Part shown: positions 51,841-60,742 of the stretch, in pieces
How the letters are laid out: each line of letters begins with the position of its first letter
How positions within the stretch are numbered: position 1 is the first letter of the stretch
Assembly: GCF_051195215.1 (NCBI RefSeq)
Contig: NZ_JBNAZM010000011.1
Location: 57,006 to 121,005 of the forward strand
Length of the DNA stretch: 64,000 nt
Direction: 5' to 3'
Origin: Arhodomonas sp051195215
GTDB lineage: Bacteria; Pseudomonadota; Gammaproteobacteria; Nitrococcales; Nitrococcaceae
Program-made: the position numbers and the translations under genes
Notes under the pieces: model-generated
What the model was told of the DNA's origin: nothing
Database searches by the model: none
What the model saw: only the letters and a program-made list of their open reading frames with translations

Positions 51841-53172
51841 ATGAGCATCGAAGTCAAGGTACCCGCACTGCCCGAGTCCGTCAGCGAGGCGACGGTGGTC
51901 ACCTGGCACAAGCAGCCCGGTGACGCCGTCGAGCGCGACGAGAACCTAGTGGACATCGAGACCGACAAGGTCGTGCTCGAGGTCCCGGCGCCGGAGGACG
52001 GCGTGCTCGGCGAAATACTCAAGAATGACGGGGACACGGTCACCGCCGACGAAGTCATCGCCACCCTGGGCGAAGGCGGGGCGGCGGCTGCCGGTGGCGG
52101 AGAAGCCAAGGCCGAGGAAACTGCCCAGGCGGCGTCCCAGGGGCCCGAGGCGGAAGCGGCTGGATCTGCGTCGCAGGCGAGCGAGGCGAACGCCGCGCCG
52201 GCGGAAGTCAACGATGAGCTCTCGCCGGCGGTACGCCGTCTGGTCGCCGAGCACGATCTGGATCCGGCCCGGATCGAGGGGACCGGTCGCGAAGGGCGCA
52301 TCACCAAGGAGGACGTCGTCCGTTATCTGGACAATGGCGGGGGCGAGGCGAGCACCGAGGCCGAGACCGCCGAGCGTCGCCCGCGCGAGCCAGAGCCCGC
52401 CGGGCGCCGCAGTGATGCATCGCCGCAGGCCAAGCGCTCGCCGGAAGTCCCCGCGACCGAGGCGCCCGGCGAGCGCCCCGAGCGGCGCGTGCCCATGACC
52501 CGCCTGCGCCAGCGCATCGCCGAGCGTCTCGTCGAGGCGCAACAGACCGCCGCCATGCTCACCACCTTCAACGAGGTGAACATGCAGCCGGTCATGGAGC
52601 TTCGCGGGCGCTACAAGGACCGCTTCGAGAAGTCCCACGGCATCAAGCTGGGCTTCATGTCCTTCTTCGTGAAGGCTGCCGTGGAGGCACTGAAGCGTTT
52701 CCCCGCCGTGAATGCCTCCATCGACGGCAAGGACATCATCTACCACGGCTATTACGACATCGGCATCGCCGTGTCCACCGAACGTGGGCTGATGGTGCCG
52801 GTGCTGCGCAACGCCGACCAGCTCTCCTATGCGGAGATCGAGGAGAGCATTGCCGACTTCGGCAAGCGCGCCAAGGAGGGCAAGATCGGTATCGAGGAGC
52901 TCACCGGGGGCACCTTCACCATTACCAACGGCGGCATCTTTGGCTCGCTATTGTCCACGCCTATCATCAACCCGCCCCAGAGCGGCATTCTCGGCATGCA
53001 CAAGATCCAGGAACGGCCCATGGTGGTCGATGGCGAGGTCAAGGCGGTACCCATGATGTACCTCGCGCATTCGTACGACCATCGCATCATCGATGGCCGC
53101 GAAGCGGTGCAGTTCCTGGTCACGATCAAGGACATGCTCGAGGATCCGGCACGCCTGCTGCTCGAGGTCTGA
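51841..53172 (+). CDS. sucB: 2-oxoglutarate dehydrogenase E2, dihydrolipoyllysine succinyltransferase
   Basis: 443 residues with a single lipoyl domain (Lys43 in ETDKVVLEVPA), an Ala/Glu-rich linker, E3-binding domain (SPAVRRLVAEHDL, GTGREGRITKEDV), a second charged linker and the catalytic domain ending in YDHRIIDGREAVQFL (His414, Asp418). GGTFTITNGGIFGSLLSTPI is the succinyltransferase-type motif. It forms the core of the OGDH complex. Preceded by GCGAGGAA, 63 bases after sucA. Confidence 0.96.
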   Translation: MSIEVKVPALPESVSEATVVTWHKQPGDAVERDENLVDIETDKVVLEVPAPEDGVLGEILKNDGDTVTADEVIATLGEGGAAAAGGGEAKAEETAQAASQGPEAEAAGSASQASEANAAPAEVNDELSPAVRRLVAEHDLDPARIEGTGREGRITKEDVVRYLDNGGGEASTEAETAERRPREPEPAGRRSDASPQAKRSPEVPATEAPGERPERRVPMTRLRQRIAERLVEAQQTAAMLTTFNEVNMQPVMELRGRYKDRFEKSHGIKLGFMSFFVKAAVEALKRFPAVNASIDGKDIIYHGYYDIGIAVSTERGLMVPVLRNADQLSYAEIEESIADFGKRAKEGKIGIEELTGGTFTITNGGIFGSLLSTPIINPPQSGILGMHKIQERPMVVDGEVKAVPMMYLAHSYDHRIIDGREAVQFLVTIKDMLEDPARLLLEV

Positions 53173-53210
53173 GCGAGCGCACGGAACGACACCAGACAAC
53201 AGGAGACAAC

Positions 53211-54632
53211 ATGGCCAATTCCTACGACGTCATCGTCATCGGCGCCGGGCCGGCCGGCTATGTCGCGGCCATCCGCTGCGCGCAGCTGGGGCTGAACGTC
53301 GCTTGCATCGACGAATTCCGCCGCAAGGACGGCGAGCCGGCGCTGGGGGGCACCTGCCTGAATGTCGGCTGCATCCCGTCCAAGGCGCTGCTCGACTCCT
53401 CCGAGCAGTATCACAAGGTCAACGAGGAGCTCGCCGGGCACGGCATCAACGTCAAGGGCGTGAGCCTCGACGTTCCGCAGATGATCAGCCGCAAGGACAA
53501 GGTCGTCGCCGATCTCACCGGTGGCATCCGGCAGCTGTTCAAGGCGAACAAGATCGAGTGGCTGCAGGGCCACGGGAAGCTGCTCACCGAGCGGCGTGTG
53601 GAGTTCACGCCGCACAAGGGCAAGGCGCAGACCCTGCAGGCACAGAACGTCATCCTCGCCACCGGCTCCAAGCCCATCGACATCGGTGCGGCGCCGGTGG
53701 ACGAGGAGCGCATCCTCACCTCCGACGCTGCGCTCGAGATCTCCGAGGTGCCCAAGCGCCTGGGCGTCATCGGCGCCGGCGTGATCGGCCTGGAGATGGG
53801 CAGCGTGTGGAACCGGCTCGGTTCCAAGGTGGTGCTGCTCGAGGCCCAGGACGAGTTCCTGGCGCCGGTGGACCAGCAGGTCGCACGCGACGCCAAGCGC
53901 CAGTTCGAGAAGCAGGGGCTGGATATCCGACTTGGCTGCCGCGTGACCGAGACCCGCAAGGGCAAGACCGTCTCGGTGCACTACGAGGACAAGGACGGCA
54001 AGCAGAACATCCAGGTGGACAAACTCATCGTCGCCGTGGGTCGCCGGCCCAACACCGAGGGCCTCTCCCATGACGACGTGGAGCTGCTGACCGACGAGCG
54101 CGGTTTCGTCCACGTCAACGACCACTGCGAGACCAACATCCCGGGCGTCTACGCCGTTGGCGACGTGGTCCGCGGCCCGATGCTCGCCCACAAGGGCAGC
54201 GAGGAAGGCATGATGGTTGCCGAGCTGATCGCCGGTCAGCCCGGGCACGTGAACTACGAAACCATCCCCTGGGTGATCTACACGCATCCGGAGATCGCCT
54301 GGGTGGGCAAGACGGAGGCCCAGCTCAAGAAGGCGGGAACGCCGTACAAGTCGGGCACCTTCGGCTTCGCCGCCACCGGCCGTGCCCGGGCGATGGATTA
54401 CCCCGTGGGCATGGTGAAGATCCTCGCCCATGCCGAGACCGACCGCATCCTGGGCGTACACATCGGTGGCCCCCAGGCGTCGGAGCTCATTACCGAGGCA
54501 GTGGTCGCCATGGAGTTCTCGGCGAGCTCGGAGGATCTGGCGCGCACCATCCACGCTCATCCGACGCTCTCCGAGGCCGTGCACGAGGCCGCCCTGTCGG
54601 TGGACAAACGGGCCATTCACAAGGCGAACTGA
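53211..54632 (+). CDS. lpd: Dihydrolipoyl dehydrogenase of the 2-oxoglutarate complex
   Basis: 473 residues without a lipoyl domain. FAD motif VIVIGAGPAGYVAAIR, disulfide Cys49/Cys54 in GGTCLNVGCIPSK, NAD motif IGAGVIGLEMGSVW, and catalytic HAHPTLSEAVHEAAL. Clearly distinct from the lipoyl-fused E3 at 16094, so each 2-oxoacid complex has its own E3. It is also the probable E3 for glycine cleavage if that exists elsewhere. The operon ends in an intrinsic terminator 28 bases later. Confidence 0.96.
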   Translation: MANSYDVIVIGAGPAGYVAAIRCAQLGLNVACIDEFRRKDGEPALGGTCLNVGCIPSKALLDSSEQYHKVNEELAGHGINVKGVSLDVPQMISRKDKVVADLTGGIRQLFKANKIEWLQGHGKLLTERRVEFTPHKGKAQTLQAQNVILATGSKPIDIGAAPVDEERILTSDAALEISEVPKRLGVIGAGVIGLEMGSVWNRLGSKVVLLEAQDEFLAPVDQQVARDAKRQFEKQGLDIRLGCRVTETRKGKTVSVHYEDKDGKQNIQVDKLIVAVGRRPNTEGLSHDDVELLTDERGFVHVNDHCETNIPGVYAVGDVVRGPMLAHKGSEEGMMVAELIAGQPGHVNYETIPWVIYTHPEIAWVGKTEAQLKKAGTPYKSGTFGFAATGRARAMDYPVGMVKILAHAETDRILGVHIGGPQASELITEAVVAMEFSASSEDLARTIHAHPTLSEAVHEAALSVDKRAIHKAN

Positions 54633-54660
54633 GTTGGCTGAAAACGCACCGACCGTGGAG

Positions 54661-54684
54661 AAGCCGCCTTCGGGCGGCTTTTTT
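54661..54684 (+). terminator. Rho-independent terminator of sucAB-lpd
   Basis: An 8-bp perfect stem AAGCCGCC / GGCGGCTT closed by the stable tetraloop TTCG, followed by TTTT continuing the stem's own T residues (six T in total). Located 28 bases past the lpd stop. The clearest intrinsic terminator in the window. Confidence 0.92.
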
Positions 54685-54701
54685 GTGGGCGAAAGCGTGG
54701 C

Positions 54702-54742
54702 ATTACCTGTGATCGGATTAGTATTTTGCAAGAGAAGTTAGT
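54702..54742. repeat. Solo remnant related to the palindromic-element flank
   Basis: 54702-54723 (ATTACCTGTGATCGGATTAG plus TA) repeats, with two differences, the 23 bases at 24061-24083 just outside element copy 1. The next bases, read in reverse complement, begin ACTAACTTCTCTTGC, resembling the element terminal repeats (ACTAACC.. and ACTAATCTTCTC..). It may be an end fragment, a deletion scar, or the preferred target context. Confidence 0.45.
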
Positions 54743-54984
54743 GCCGCCGTCAATGCACGGATTCGCGCATTATTGTGTTTTCCAATACCGATAGATCCAT
54801 GCGATCCGGTGTAAGCGGATAATCCCTCAAATTGTTTTTTAAGACATTGTTTTTAAAGTGATTTGGGAAACGGTTTTACGTTAGCGTAAACTGGCGATCC
54901 GACGCTGCGGCGGCTGCGCCGGATTGCGCCATCCGCCGCTGATCCCCAGGGCGCGCTGCGCCCCGTGACGAGGGAGAAAAAACC
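54743..54984 (+). promoter_or_regulatory. AT-rich control region of the prp operon with a palindrome
   Basis: The remainder of the 352-base gap before prpB; the AT-richest stretch of the window. It contains an imperfect direct repeat (ATTGTTTTTTAA then ATTGTTTTTAAA, about 54835-54856) and the palindrome TTTACG-TTAG-CGTAAA (54875-54890), 95 bases before prpB, extended outward by G/C. The palindrome is a likely regulator site. I see no convincing sigma-54 -24/-12 pair, and no prpR-type gene is in the window, so the regulator must be elsewhere. Confidence 0.5.
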
Positions 54985-55872
54985 ATGCCTACCATCGAGT
55001 CAGCCGGCCGCCGTTTCCGTCAGGCCGTCGCCGAGGAGCGTCCGCTCCAGGTCGCCGGCACCATCAATGCCTACTCGGCGCTGCTGGCCGAACGCGCCGG
55101 CTTCCGCGCCATCTATCTCTCCGGCGGCGGCGTCGCCAACGCGTCTTATGGGCTGCCGGATCTCGGCATCACCCAGCTCGCCGACGTCGCCGAGGATGTG
55201 CGCCGTATCACCGGCGTATGCGACGTGCCCCTGCTGGTGGACATCGACACCGGCTGGGGAGGCGCTTTCAACATCGCCCGAACGATCCGGGAGCTTGGCC
55301 GCGCCGGTGCCGCCGCCGTGCATATCGAGGACCAGGTGCAGGCGAAGCGTTGTGGCCACCGCCCCGGCAAGGCCCTGGTGTCCACCGGCGAGATGGTCGA
55401 TCGCGTCAAGGCCGCCGTGGATGCCCGCGTCGACGAGGAATTCGTGATCATGGCGCGCACGGACGCGCACGCCAGCGAGGGGCTGGAATCCGCGGTGGCG
55501 CGTGCCAACGCCTACGTGGACGCCGGCGCCGACATGATCTTCGCGGAGGCGCTGCATACCCTCGAGGAGTTCCAGGCGTTCGCGGGCCGGGTGCCGGTTC
55601 CGGTGCTCGCGAATATCACCGAGTTCGGCAGGACCCCGCTGTTCACCGTGGACGAGCTGCGCGACGCCGGTGCCGGCCTGGTGCTCTACCCGCTGTCTGC
55701 CTTCCGTGCCATGAGTCGCGCCGCAGAGCAGGTCTACGCGGCGATTCGCCGCGACGGCACGCAGCAAGGCGTCACCGACATGATGCAGACTCGGGACGAG
55801 CTCTACGACGTGCTCGGCTACCATGACTACGAGCGCAAGCTCGACGAGCTGTTCGCGCGCGGCGACGACTGA
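54985..55872 (+). CDS. prpB: 2-methylisocitrate lyase
   Basis: 295 residues. PEP-mutase/isocitrate-lyase fold: YLSGGGVANASYGLPDLG, the Mg-binding DIDTGWGGAFNIART, and the catalytic KRCGHRPGK (Cys123) characteristic of PrpB. It cleaves 2-methylisocitrate to pyruvate and succinate, the last step of propionyl-CoA oxidation. AGGGAG precedes the ATG. First gene of the methylcitrate cluster. Confidence 0.96.
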   Translation: MPTIESAGRRFRQAVAEERPLQVAGTINAYSALLAERAGFRAIYLSGGGVANASYGLPDLGITQLADVAEDVRRITGVCDVPLLVDIDTGWGGAFNIARTIRELGRAGAAAVHIEDQVQAKRCGHRPGKALVSTGEMVDRVKAAVDARVDEEFVIMARTDAHASEGLESAVARANAYVDAGADMIFAEALHTLEEFQAFAGRVPVPVLANITEFGRTPLFTVDELRDAGAGLVLYPLSAFRAMSRAAEQVYAAIRRDGTQQGVTDMMQTRDELYDVLGYHDYERKLDELFARGDD

Positions 55873-55933
55873 TCCACGCGCGGTGATCGCGCCGCGGCGC
55901 GGATCCGAACATCGATCGCGAAGGAGAGGCAAC

Positions 55934-57058
55934 ATGGCAGAGAAGAAAACGGGTGCCGGCCTGCGCGGCACCAGTGCCGGCGAGACCGCCCTGTGTACCG
56001 TTGGTATCAAGGGAACGGGGCTCACCTACCGCGGCTATGACATCCACGATCTCGCCGAGCACGCCGAGTTCGAGGAAGTGGCCTACCTGCTCCTCTACGG
56101 TAAGCTGCCCACAAGCGGCGAGCTCGCCGATTACAAGCGCCGTCTCAAGGGGCTGCGCCAGCTCCCCGATGCGCTCAAGGAGGTGCTCGAGCGCATCCCG
56201 GCCGACGCGCACCCGATGGACGTGATGCGTACGGGTTGCTCCATGCTCGGCAACCTCGAGACCGAGCAGAGCTTCGACGAGCAGCAGGAGGTCGCCGATC
56301 GCCTCCTCGCCGTACTGCCGGGGATCATCACGTACTGGTATCGCTATTCCCACGACGGTGAGCGCATCGATCCGGCTACTGACGATGACTCCATCGGTGC
56401 GCAGTTCCTCCACCTGCTCCACGGCGAGGCGCCCAACGCCACCCACGAGAAGGTGATGCACGCCTCGCTCATCCTGTATGCCGAGCACGAGTTCAACGCC
56501 TCGACGTTCACCGCACGGGTGTGCGCGTCGACGCTCTCGGACATGCATTCCTGCATCACCGGGGCCATCGGCTCCCTGCGGGGGCCGCTTCACGGCGGCG
56601 CCAACGAAGCGGCGATGGCGATGATAGAGCAGTGGTCCGACCCCGACGAGGCCGAGCGCGAAATCCTCGGCATGCTCGAGCGCAAGGACAAGATCATGGG
56701 CTTCGGCCACGCCATCTATCGCGACAACGACCCGCGCAACGCCATCATCAAGAAGTGGTCGAAGTGCCTCGCCGAGGAGGTGGGCGACACTGTGCTCTAT
56801 CCGGTTTCCGAGCGGGTGGAGGCGGTCATGTGGCGGGAGAAGCAGCTTTTCGCCAACGCCGATTTCTTCCATGCGAGCGCGTATCACTTCATGGGCATTC
56901 CCACCAAGCTCTTCACTCCCATCTTCGTGATGTCGCGAGTGACCGGCTGGTGCGCCCACGTCTTCGAGCAGCGCGCGAGCAACCGCATCATCCGCCCGAG
57001 CGCCGATTACACCGGCCCGGATCTGCAGCAGTGGATCCCCATCGACGAGCGCGACTGA
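55934..57058 (+). CDS. prpC: 2-methylcitrate synthase
   Basis: 374 residues from ATG 55934 (AAGGAGAGG upstream); the longer frame overlaps prpB and is not needed. Citrate-synthase fold of the short PrpC type: begins GLRGTSAGETALCTVG, LTYRGYDIHDLA, catalytic His regions in GSLRGPLHGGANEAAM and GFGHAIYRDNDPRN, and the C-terminal RPSADYTGPDLQQW. It condenses propionyl-CoA with oxaloacetate. Prefers propionyl-CoA by context; some enzymes also take acetyl-CoA. Confidence 0.96.
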   Translation: MAEKKTGAGLRGTSAGETALCTVGIKGTGLTYRGYDIHDLAEHAEFEEVAYLLLYGKLPTSGELADYKRRLKGLRQLPDALKEVLERIPADAHPMDVMRTGCSMLGNLETEQSFDEQQEVADRLLAVLPGIITYWYRYSHDGERIDPATDDDSIGAQFLHLLHGEAPNATHEKVMHASLILYAEHEFNASTFTARVCASTLSDMHSCITGAIGSLRGPLHGGANEAAMAMIEQWSDPDEAEREILGMLERKDKIMGFGHAIYRDNDPRNAIIKKWSKCLAEEVGDTVLYPVSERVEAVMWREKQLFANADFFHASAYHFMGIPTKLFTPIFVMSRVTGWCAHVFEQRASNRIIRPSADYTGPDLQQWIPIDERD

Positions 57059-57237
57059 CCAATCTCCCCCGCGCGTGCGGCACCGAGCCACGCCACCCAT
57101 CCGGGTCCGCCAGGGACGGCACGTATCCGGGGCAAGCGGGCCGCCGGCGCGAGGGAGCCGCGCCGGGCCCCTGATCGTACATGCCGAGCCGGCGGCCACG
57201 CCGGTCCGCACGGCCAGGAAGCTGGAAGAACGACGCC

Positions 57238-59850
57238 ATGAACACCCAATACCGCAAGTCCCTGCCGGGCACCGACCTCGATTACTTCGACACCCGGGCC
57301 GCGGTCGAAGACATTCGCCCGGGTGCCTACGACAAGCTCCCCTACACGTCGCGCGTGCTGGCGGAGAATCTGGTGCGCCGCTGTGATCCGTCACAGCTCA
57401 CCGCCGCGCTCACCCAGATCATCGAGCGCCGGCGCGACCTGGACTTCCCCTGGTACCCGGCACGGGTCGTCTGCCACGACATTCTCGGCCAGACAGCGCT
57501 GGTGGACCTCGCCGGCCTGCGTGACGCCATCGCCGAGAAGGGTGGCGACCCGGCCAAGGTGAACCCGGTGGTGCCGACCCAGCTCATTGTCGACCACTCC
57601 CTGGCCGTGGAGTGCGGCGGCTACGACCCGGACGCCTTCAGGAAGAACCGCGAGATCGAGGACCGGCGCAACGAGGACCGCTTCCACTTCATCGACTGGA
57701 CCAAGAAGGCCTTCGACAACGTGGACGTCATCCCCCCGGGCAACGGCATCATGCACCAGATCAACCTGGAGAAGATGTCGCCGGTGGTGCAGGCGCGCGA
57801 CGGCGTGGCCTTCCCCGATACCTGCGTGGGCACCGACAGCCACACCCCCCACGTGGACGCGCTGGGCGTGATCGCCGTGGGTGTCGGCGGCCTGGAGGCG
57901 GAGAGCGTCATGCTCGGCCAGCCCTCCTACATGCGCCTGCCCGACGTCGTCGGCGTCGAGCTCACCGGCAAGCCGCAGCCGGGCATCACCGCCACCGACA
58001 TCGTCCTGTCGCTGACGGAGTTCCTGCGCCGCGAGCGCGTGGTCTCCGCGTACCTGGAGTTCTTCGGCGAGGGCGCCGAGGCCCTGACCGTGGGAGACCG
58101 CGCCACCATCTCCAACATGACCCCGGAGTACGGCGCCACCGCGGCGATGTTCCATATCGACCGCCAGACCATCGACTACCTGACGCTCACCGGCCGCGAC
58201 GACGACCGGGTGAAGCTCGTCGAGACCTACGCGAAGGAGGCCGGCCTGTGGGGCGATGCCCTGAAAACCGCCGAGTACGAGCGCACACTCACCTTCGACC
58301 TCTCCGCGGTGGAGCGGACCATGGCCGGCCCGTCCAACCCGCACCGCCGCCTGCCCACCTCGCAGCTCGCCGAGCGCGGCATCGCCGGCGATTGGGAGGA
58401 GGCGGAAGGACAGATGCCCGACGGTGCGGTGATAATCGCCGCCGTGACCAGCTGCACCAACACCTCCAACCCGCGTAACGTGGTTGCTGCCGGCCTGCTC
58501 GCGCAGAAGGCCAACGAGATGGGCCTCACCCGCAAGCCCTGGGTGAAGACCTCGCTGGCGCCGGGTTCCAAGGCGGTGCAGATGTACCTGGAAGAGTCCA
58601 GCCTGCTCCCGGAGCTGGAGCGCCTCGGCTTCGGCATCGTCGGCTTCGCCTGCACCAGCTGCAACGGCATGTCCGGCGCCCTCGACCCCGAGATCCAGCA
58701 GGAGATCATCGACCGCGACCTCTACACCACGGCGGTGCTATCCGGAAACCGCAACTTCGACGGCCGCATCCACCCCTACGCCAAGCAGGCCTTTCTCGCT
58801 TCACCGCCGCTGGTGGTGGCCTACGCCATCGCCGGCACCGTGCGCTTCGACATCGAGAAGGACGCGCTGGGCTACGATGCCGACGGCAACCCGGTTACCC
58901 TCAAGGACCTGTGGCCCTCCGACGAGGAGATCGACCGCATCGTGCGCGAGAGCGTCAAACCGGAGCAGTTCCGCAACGTCTACACGCCGATGTTCAACAT
59001 CAAGGTGGAGAAGGGCGAGCAGGTCAGCCCGTTGTACGACTGGCGCCCCATGAGCACCTACATCCGCCGGCCCCCGTACTGGGAGGGCGACCTCGCCGAC
59101 AAGCCTGCGCTCAGGGGTATGCGGCCGCTGGCAGTGCTGCCGGACAACATCACCACCGACCACCTCTCGCCGTCCAACGCCATCCTGCCGGACAGCGCGG
59201 CCGGCGAGTACCTGGCGAAGATGGGCCTGCCGGAGGAGGACTTCAACTCCTACGCTACCCACCGCGGCGACCACCTCACCGCCCAGCGCGCGACACTTGC
59301 CAACCCCAAGCTCTTCAACGAGATGGTGCGAGACGAGCACGGCGAGGTTCGCCAGGGCTCGCTCACCCGGTTGGAGCCGGAGGGCGAGGTCATGCGTATG
59401 TGGGACGCCATCGAGATCTACCAGCAGCACCGGCAGCCGTTGATCATCGTTGCCGGTGCCGACTACGGCCAGGGTTCGTCGAGAGATTGGGCCGCCAAGG
59501 GCGTGCGCCTGGCAGGCGTCGAGGCCATCGCCGCCGAGGGCTTCGAGCGTATCCACCGCACCAACCTGGTGGGCATGGGCGTGCTGCCGCTGCAGTTCCA
59601 GGAGGGCACCACCCGCAAGACGCTGGGCATCGACGGCACCGAGACCTACGACGTCGAGGGCGAACCGGCCCCGGGCGCCACCCTGACCCTGGTGATCCAT
59701 CGCCAGGACGGCAGCCGCGAGGAGGTTCCGGTGATCTGCCGCCTGGACACCCAGGACGAGCTCAGCATCTACTCCGCCGGCGGCATCCTCCAGCGCTTCG
59801 CCAAGGAGTTCATGGGCGAGCGCCCGGACGCGGAGGCCGCGAGTAGCTGA
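57238..59850 (+). CDS. acnD: Fe/S-dependent 2-methylisocitrate dehydratase AcnD
   Basis: 870 residues from ATG 57238 (GGAAG upstream). Aconitase family: cluster ligands in AVTSCTNTSNP and FACTSCNGMSG, and active-site GADYGQGSSRDWAAKG. The N-terminus MNTQYRKSLPGTDLDYFDTR is the AcnD type rather than AcnA. With PrpF (60743) it converts 2-methylcitrate to 2-methyl-cis-aconitate as an alternative to PrpD; the original work in Shewanella and Vibrio showed that AcnD needs PrpF. 179 bases separate it from prpC, with nothing recognisable between. Confidence 0.95.
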   Translation: MNTQYRKSLPGTDLDYFDTRAAVEDIRPGAYDKLPYTSRVLAENLVRRCDPSQLTAALTQIIERRRDLDFPWYPARVVCHDILGQTALVDLAGLRDAIAEKGGDPAKVNPVVPTQLIVDHSLAVECGGYDPDAFRKNREIEDRRNEDRFHFIDWTKKAFDNVDVIPPGNGIMHQINLEKMSPVVQARDGVAFPDTCVGTDSHTPHVDALGVIAVGVGGLEAESVMLGQPSYMRLPDVVGVELTGKPQPGITATDIVLSLTEFLRRERVVSAYLEFFGEGAEALTVGDRATISNMTPEYGATAAMFHIDRQTIDYLTLTGRDDDRVKLVETYAKEAGLWGDALKTAEYERTLTFDLSAVERTMAGPSNPHRRLPTSQLAERGIAGDWEEAEGQMPDGAVIIAAVTSCTNTSNPRNVVAAGLLAQKANEMGLTRKPWVKTSLAPGSKAVQMYLEESSLLPELERLGFGIVGFACTSCNGMSGALDPEIQQEIIDRDLYTTAVLSGNRNFDGRIHPYAKQAFLASPPLVVAYAIAGTVRFDIEKDALGYDADGNPVTLKDLWPSDEEIDRIVRESVKPEQFRNVYTPMFNIKVEKGEQVSPLYDWRPMSTYIRRPPYWEGDLADKPALRGMRPLAVLPDNITTDHLSPSNAILPDSAAGEYLAKMGLPEEDFNSYATHRGDHLTAQRATLANPKLFNEMVRDEHGEVRQGSLTRLEPEGEVMRMWDAIEIYQQHRQPLIIVAGADYGQGSSRDWAAKGVRLAGVEAIAAEGFERIHRTNLVGMGVLPLQFQEGTTRKTLGIDGTETYDVEGEPAPGATLTLVIHRQDGSREEVPVICRLDTQDELSIYSAGGILQRFAKEFMGERPDAEAASS

Positions 59851-59871
59851 GAGGCACCCCCTCTCCCCCGA

Positions 59872-59895
59872 CCCCTCTCCCGCGAGGGGAGAGGG
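59872..59895. repeat. CCCCTCTCCC palindrome, copy 1
   Basis: Arms CCCCTCTCCC and GGGGAGAGGGG around GCGA, 21 bases after the acnD stop and preceded by another partial CCCCCTCTCC. First of five such palindromes around the DUF559 gene. Confidence 0.75.
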
Positions 59896-59956
59896 GAGCG
59901 AGAAGGCAGCCCGGGCGAGCATTGCCGCGCCTCTGTCGCCACGGGAGGCGCGAACC

Positions 59957-60226
59957 GACAAAGCCTACCCTTACACGGGAGCCATGGCTCGACAAAGCTC
60001 TCCCCTTCACGGGAGGCACGGACTGACAAGGCCTTGCCTTCGCGGAGGCCATGGACCGACAAAGCTTTCTCTTCATGGGGAGGCACGGACTGACAAGGCC
60101 TTGCCTTCGTGGAGGCCATGGACCGACAAAGCTTTCCCTTCATGGGGAGGCAAGGACCGACACGGCCTTTCCGTTCACGGGAGGCGAGGACCAACAAAGC
60201 CCCTCTCCCTTCATGGGAGAGGGGTT
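59957..60226. repeat. Minisatellite, eight ~34-bp units in a 67-bp higher-order pattern
   Basis: Units begin GACAAAG or GACAAGG at 59957, 59991, 60025, 60058, 60092, 60125, 60159 and 60193, spaced 33-34 bases. Alternate units are most alike, for example GACAAGGCCTTGCCTTCG at 60025 and 60092, and GACAAAGCTTTCYCTTCATG at 60058 and 60125, giving a 67-base dimer. Each unit carries a short palindrome CCTTCATGGGGAGG-like, and the last unit expands to the full CCCCTCTCCC-TTCAT-GGGAGAGGGG palindrome (60200-60224), so the array seems to derive from that palindrome family. Units touch without spacers, so it is not a CRISPR. No translated product is likely. Confidence 0.85.
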
Positions 60227-60271
60227 GGGGAGAGGGTGAAACGGACATCAACCCGGTCACGGAGGACCACT

Positions 60272-60643
60272 ATGAACCAGCGAGGCTTCGCGAAATCGCT
60301 GCGCCGGAACATGACGGACGCCGAACGGCTGTTGTGGCGCCACCTGCGCGCCCATCGCCTGAATGGCCAAAAATTCCGCCGCCAGCAGCCCATCGGCCCG
60401 TACATCGTGGACTTCGTCCACTTCCGCGCACGGTTGATCGTCGAATGTGACGGCGGCCAGCACAACGAAAGTGCCGCCGACCACCGCCGCGACACCTGGC
60501 TCCAGGCACAGGGCTTCACGGTCCTGCGCTACTGGAACCACCAGATACTGAATGAGACGGACAACGTACTGAACGACATTCACAATGCCCTCCATGCCCC
60601 GCCGCTCCCCGCCGGAGACGGGTCGGGCGAAAGGGGTACGTGA
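60272..60643 (+). CDS. DUF559 endonuclease-like protein
   Basis: 123 residues from ATG 60272 (GGAGG upstream). N-terminal RNMTDAERLLWRHLRAHRL, then KFRRQQPIGPYIVDFVHF and LIVECDGGQHNESAADHRR: the D...E-x-D-G..H arrangement of a Vsr-like PD-(D/E)XK nuclease fold. It ends with FTVLRYWNHQILNETDNVL, also typical of DUF559, then a tail (PPLPAGDGSGERGT) that is read from repeat-like sequence. The protein has no known role in propionate metabolism and interrupts acnD-prpF. It is surrounded by CCCCTCTCCC palindromes on both sides, suggesting that it entered with them. Function unproven. Confidence 0.85.
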   Translation: MNQRGFAKSLRRNMTDAERLLWRHLRAHRLNGQKFRRQQPIGPYIVDFVHFRARLIVECDGGQHNESAADHRRDTWLQAQGFTVLRYWNHQILNETDNVLNDIHNALHAPPLPAGDGSGERGT

Positions 60644-60675
60644 CCAGCGGCCCTCGACCTGGATAACCCCACGTC

Positions 60676-60700
60676 CCCCTCTCCCCTCGCGGGAGAGGGG
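60676..60700. repeat. CCCCTCTCCC palindrome, copy 3
   Basis: Perfect 10-bp arms CCCCTCTCCC / GGGAGAGGGG around CTCGC, 32 bases after the DUF559 stop and 43 before prpF. A GTCAGGGGAGAGG half follows. It may also act as a hairpin in the prp message. Confidence 0.8.
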
Positions 60701-60742
60701 TCAGGGGAGAGGGGGGAGAGAGGGAAATACGGAGCAACCGAC

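Noticed and set aside
52827..54731. 634-codon minus-strand frame opposite sucB-lpd
   Set aside because: Crosses two well-supported genes and the terminator; no motif.
59957..60226. CRISPR array
   Set aside because: Units follow each other without unique spacers, the whole unit is repeated, and there are no cas genes.
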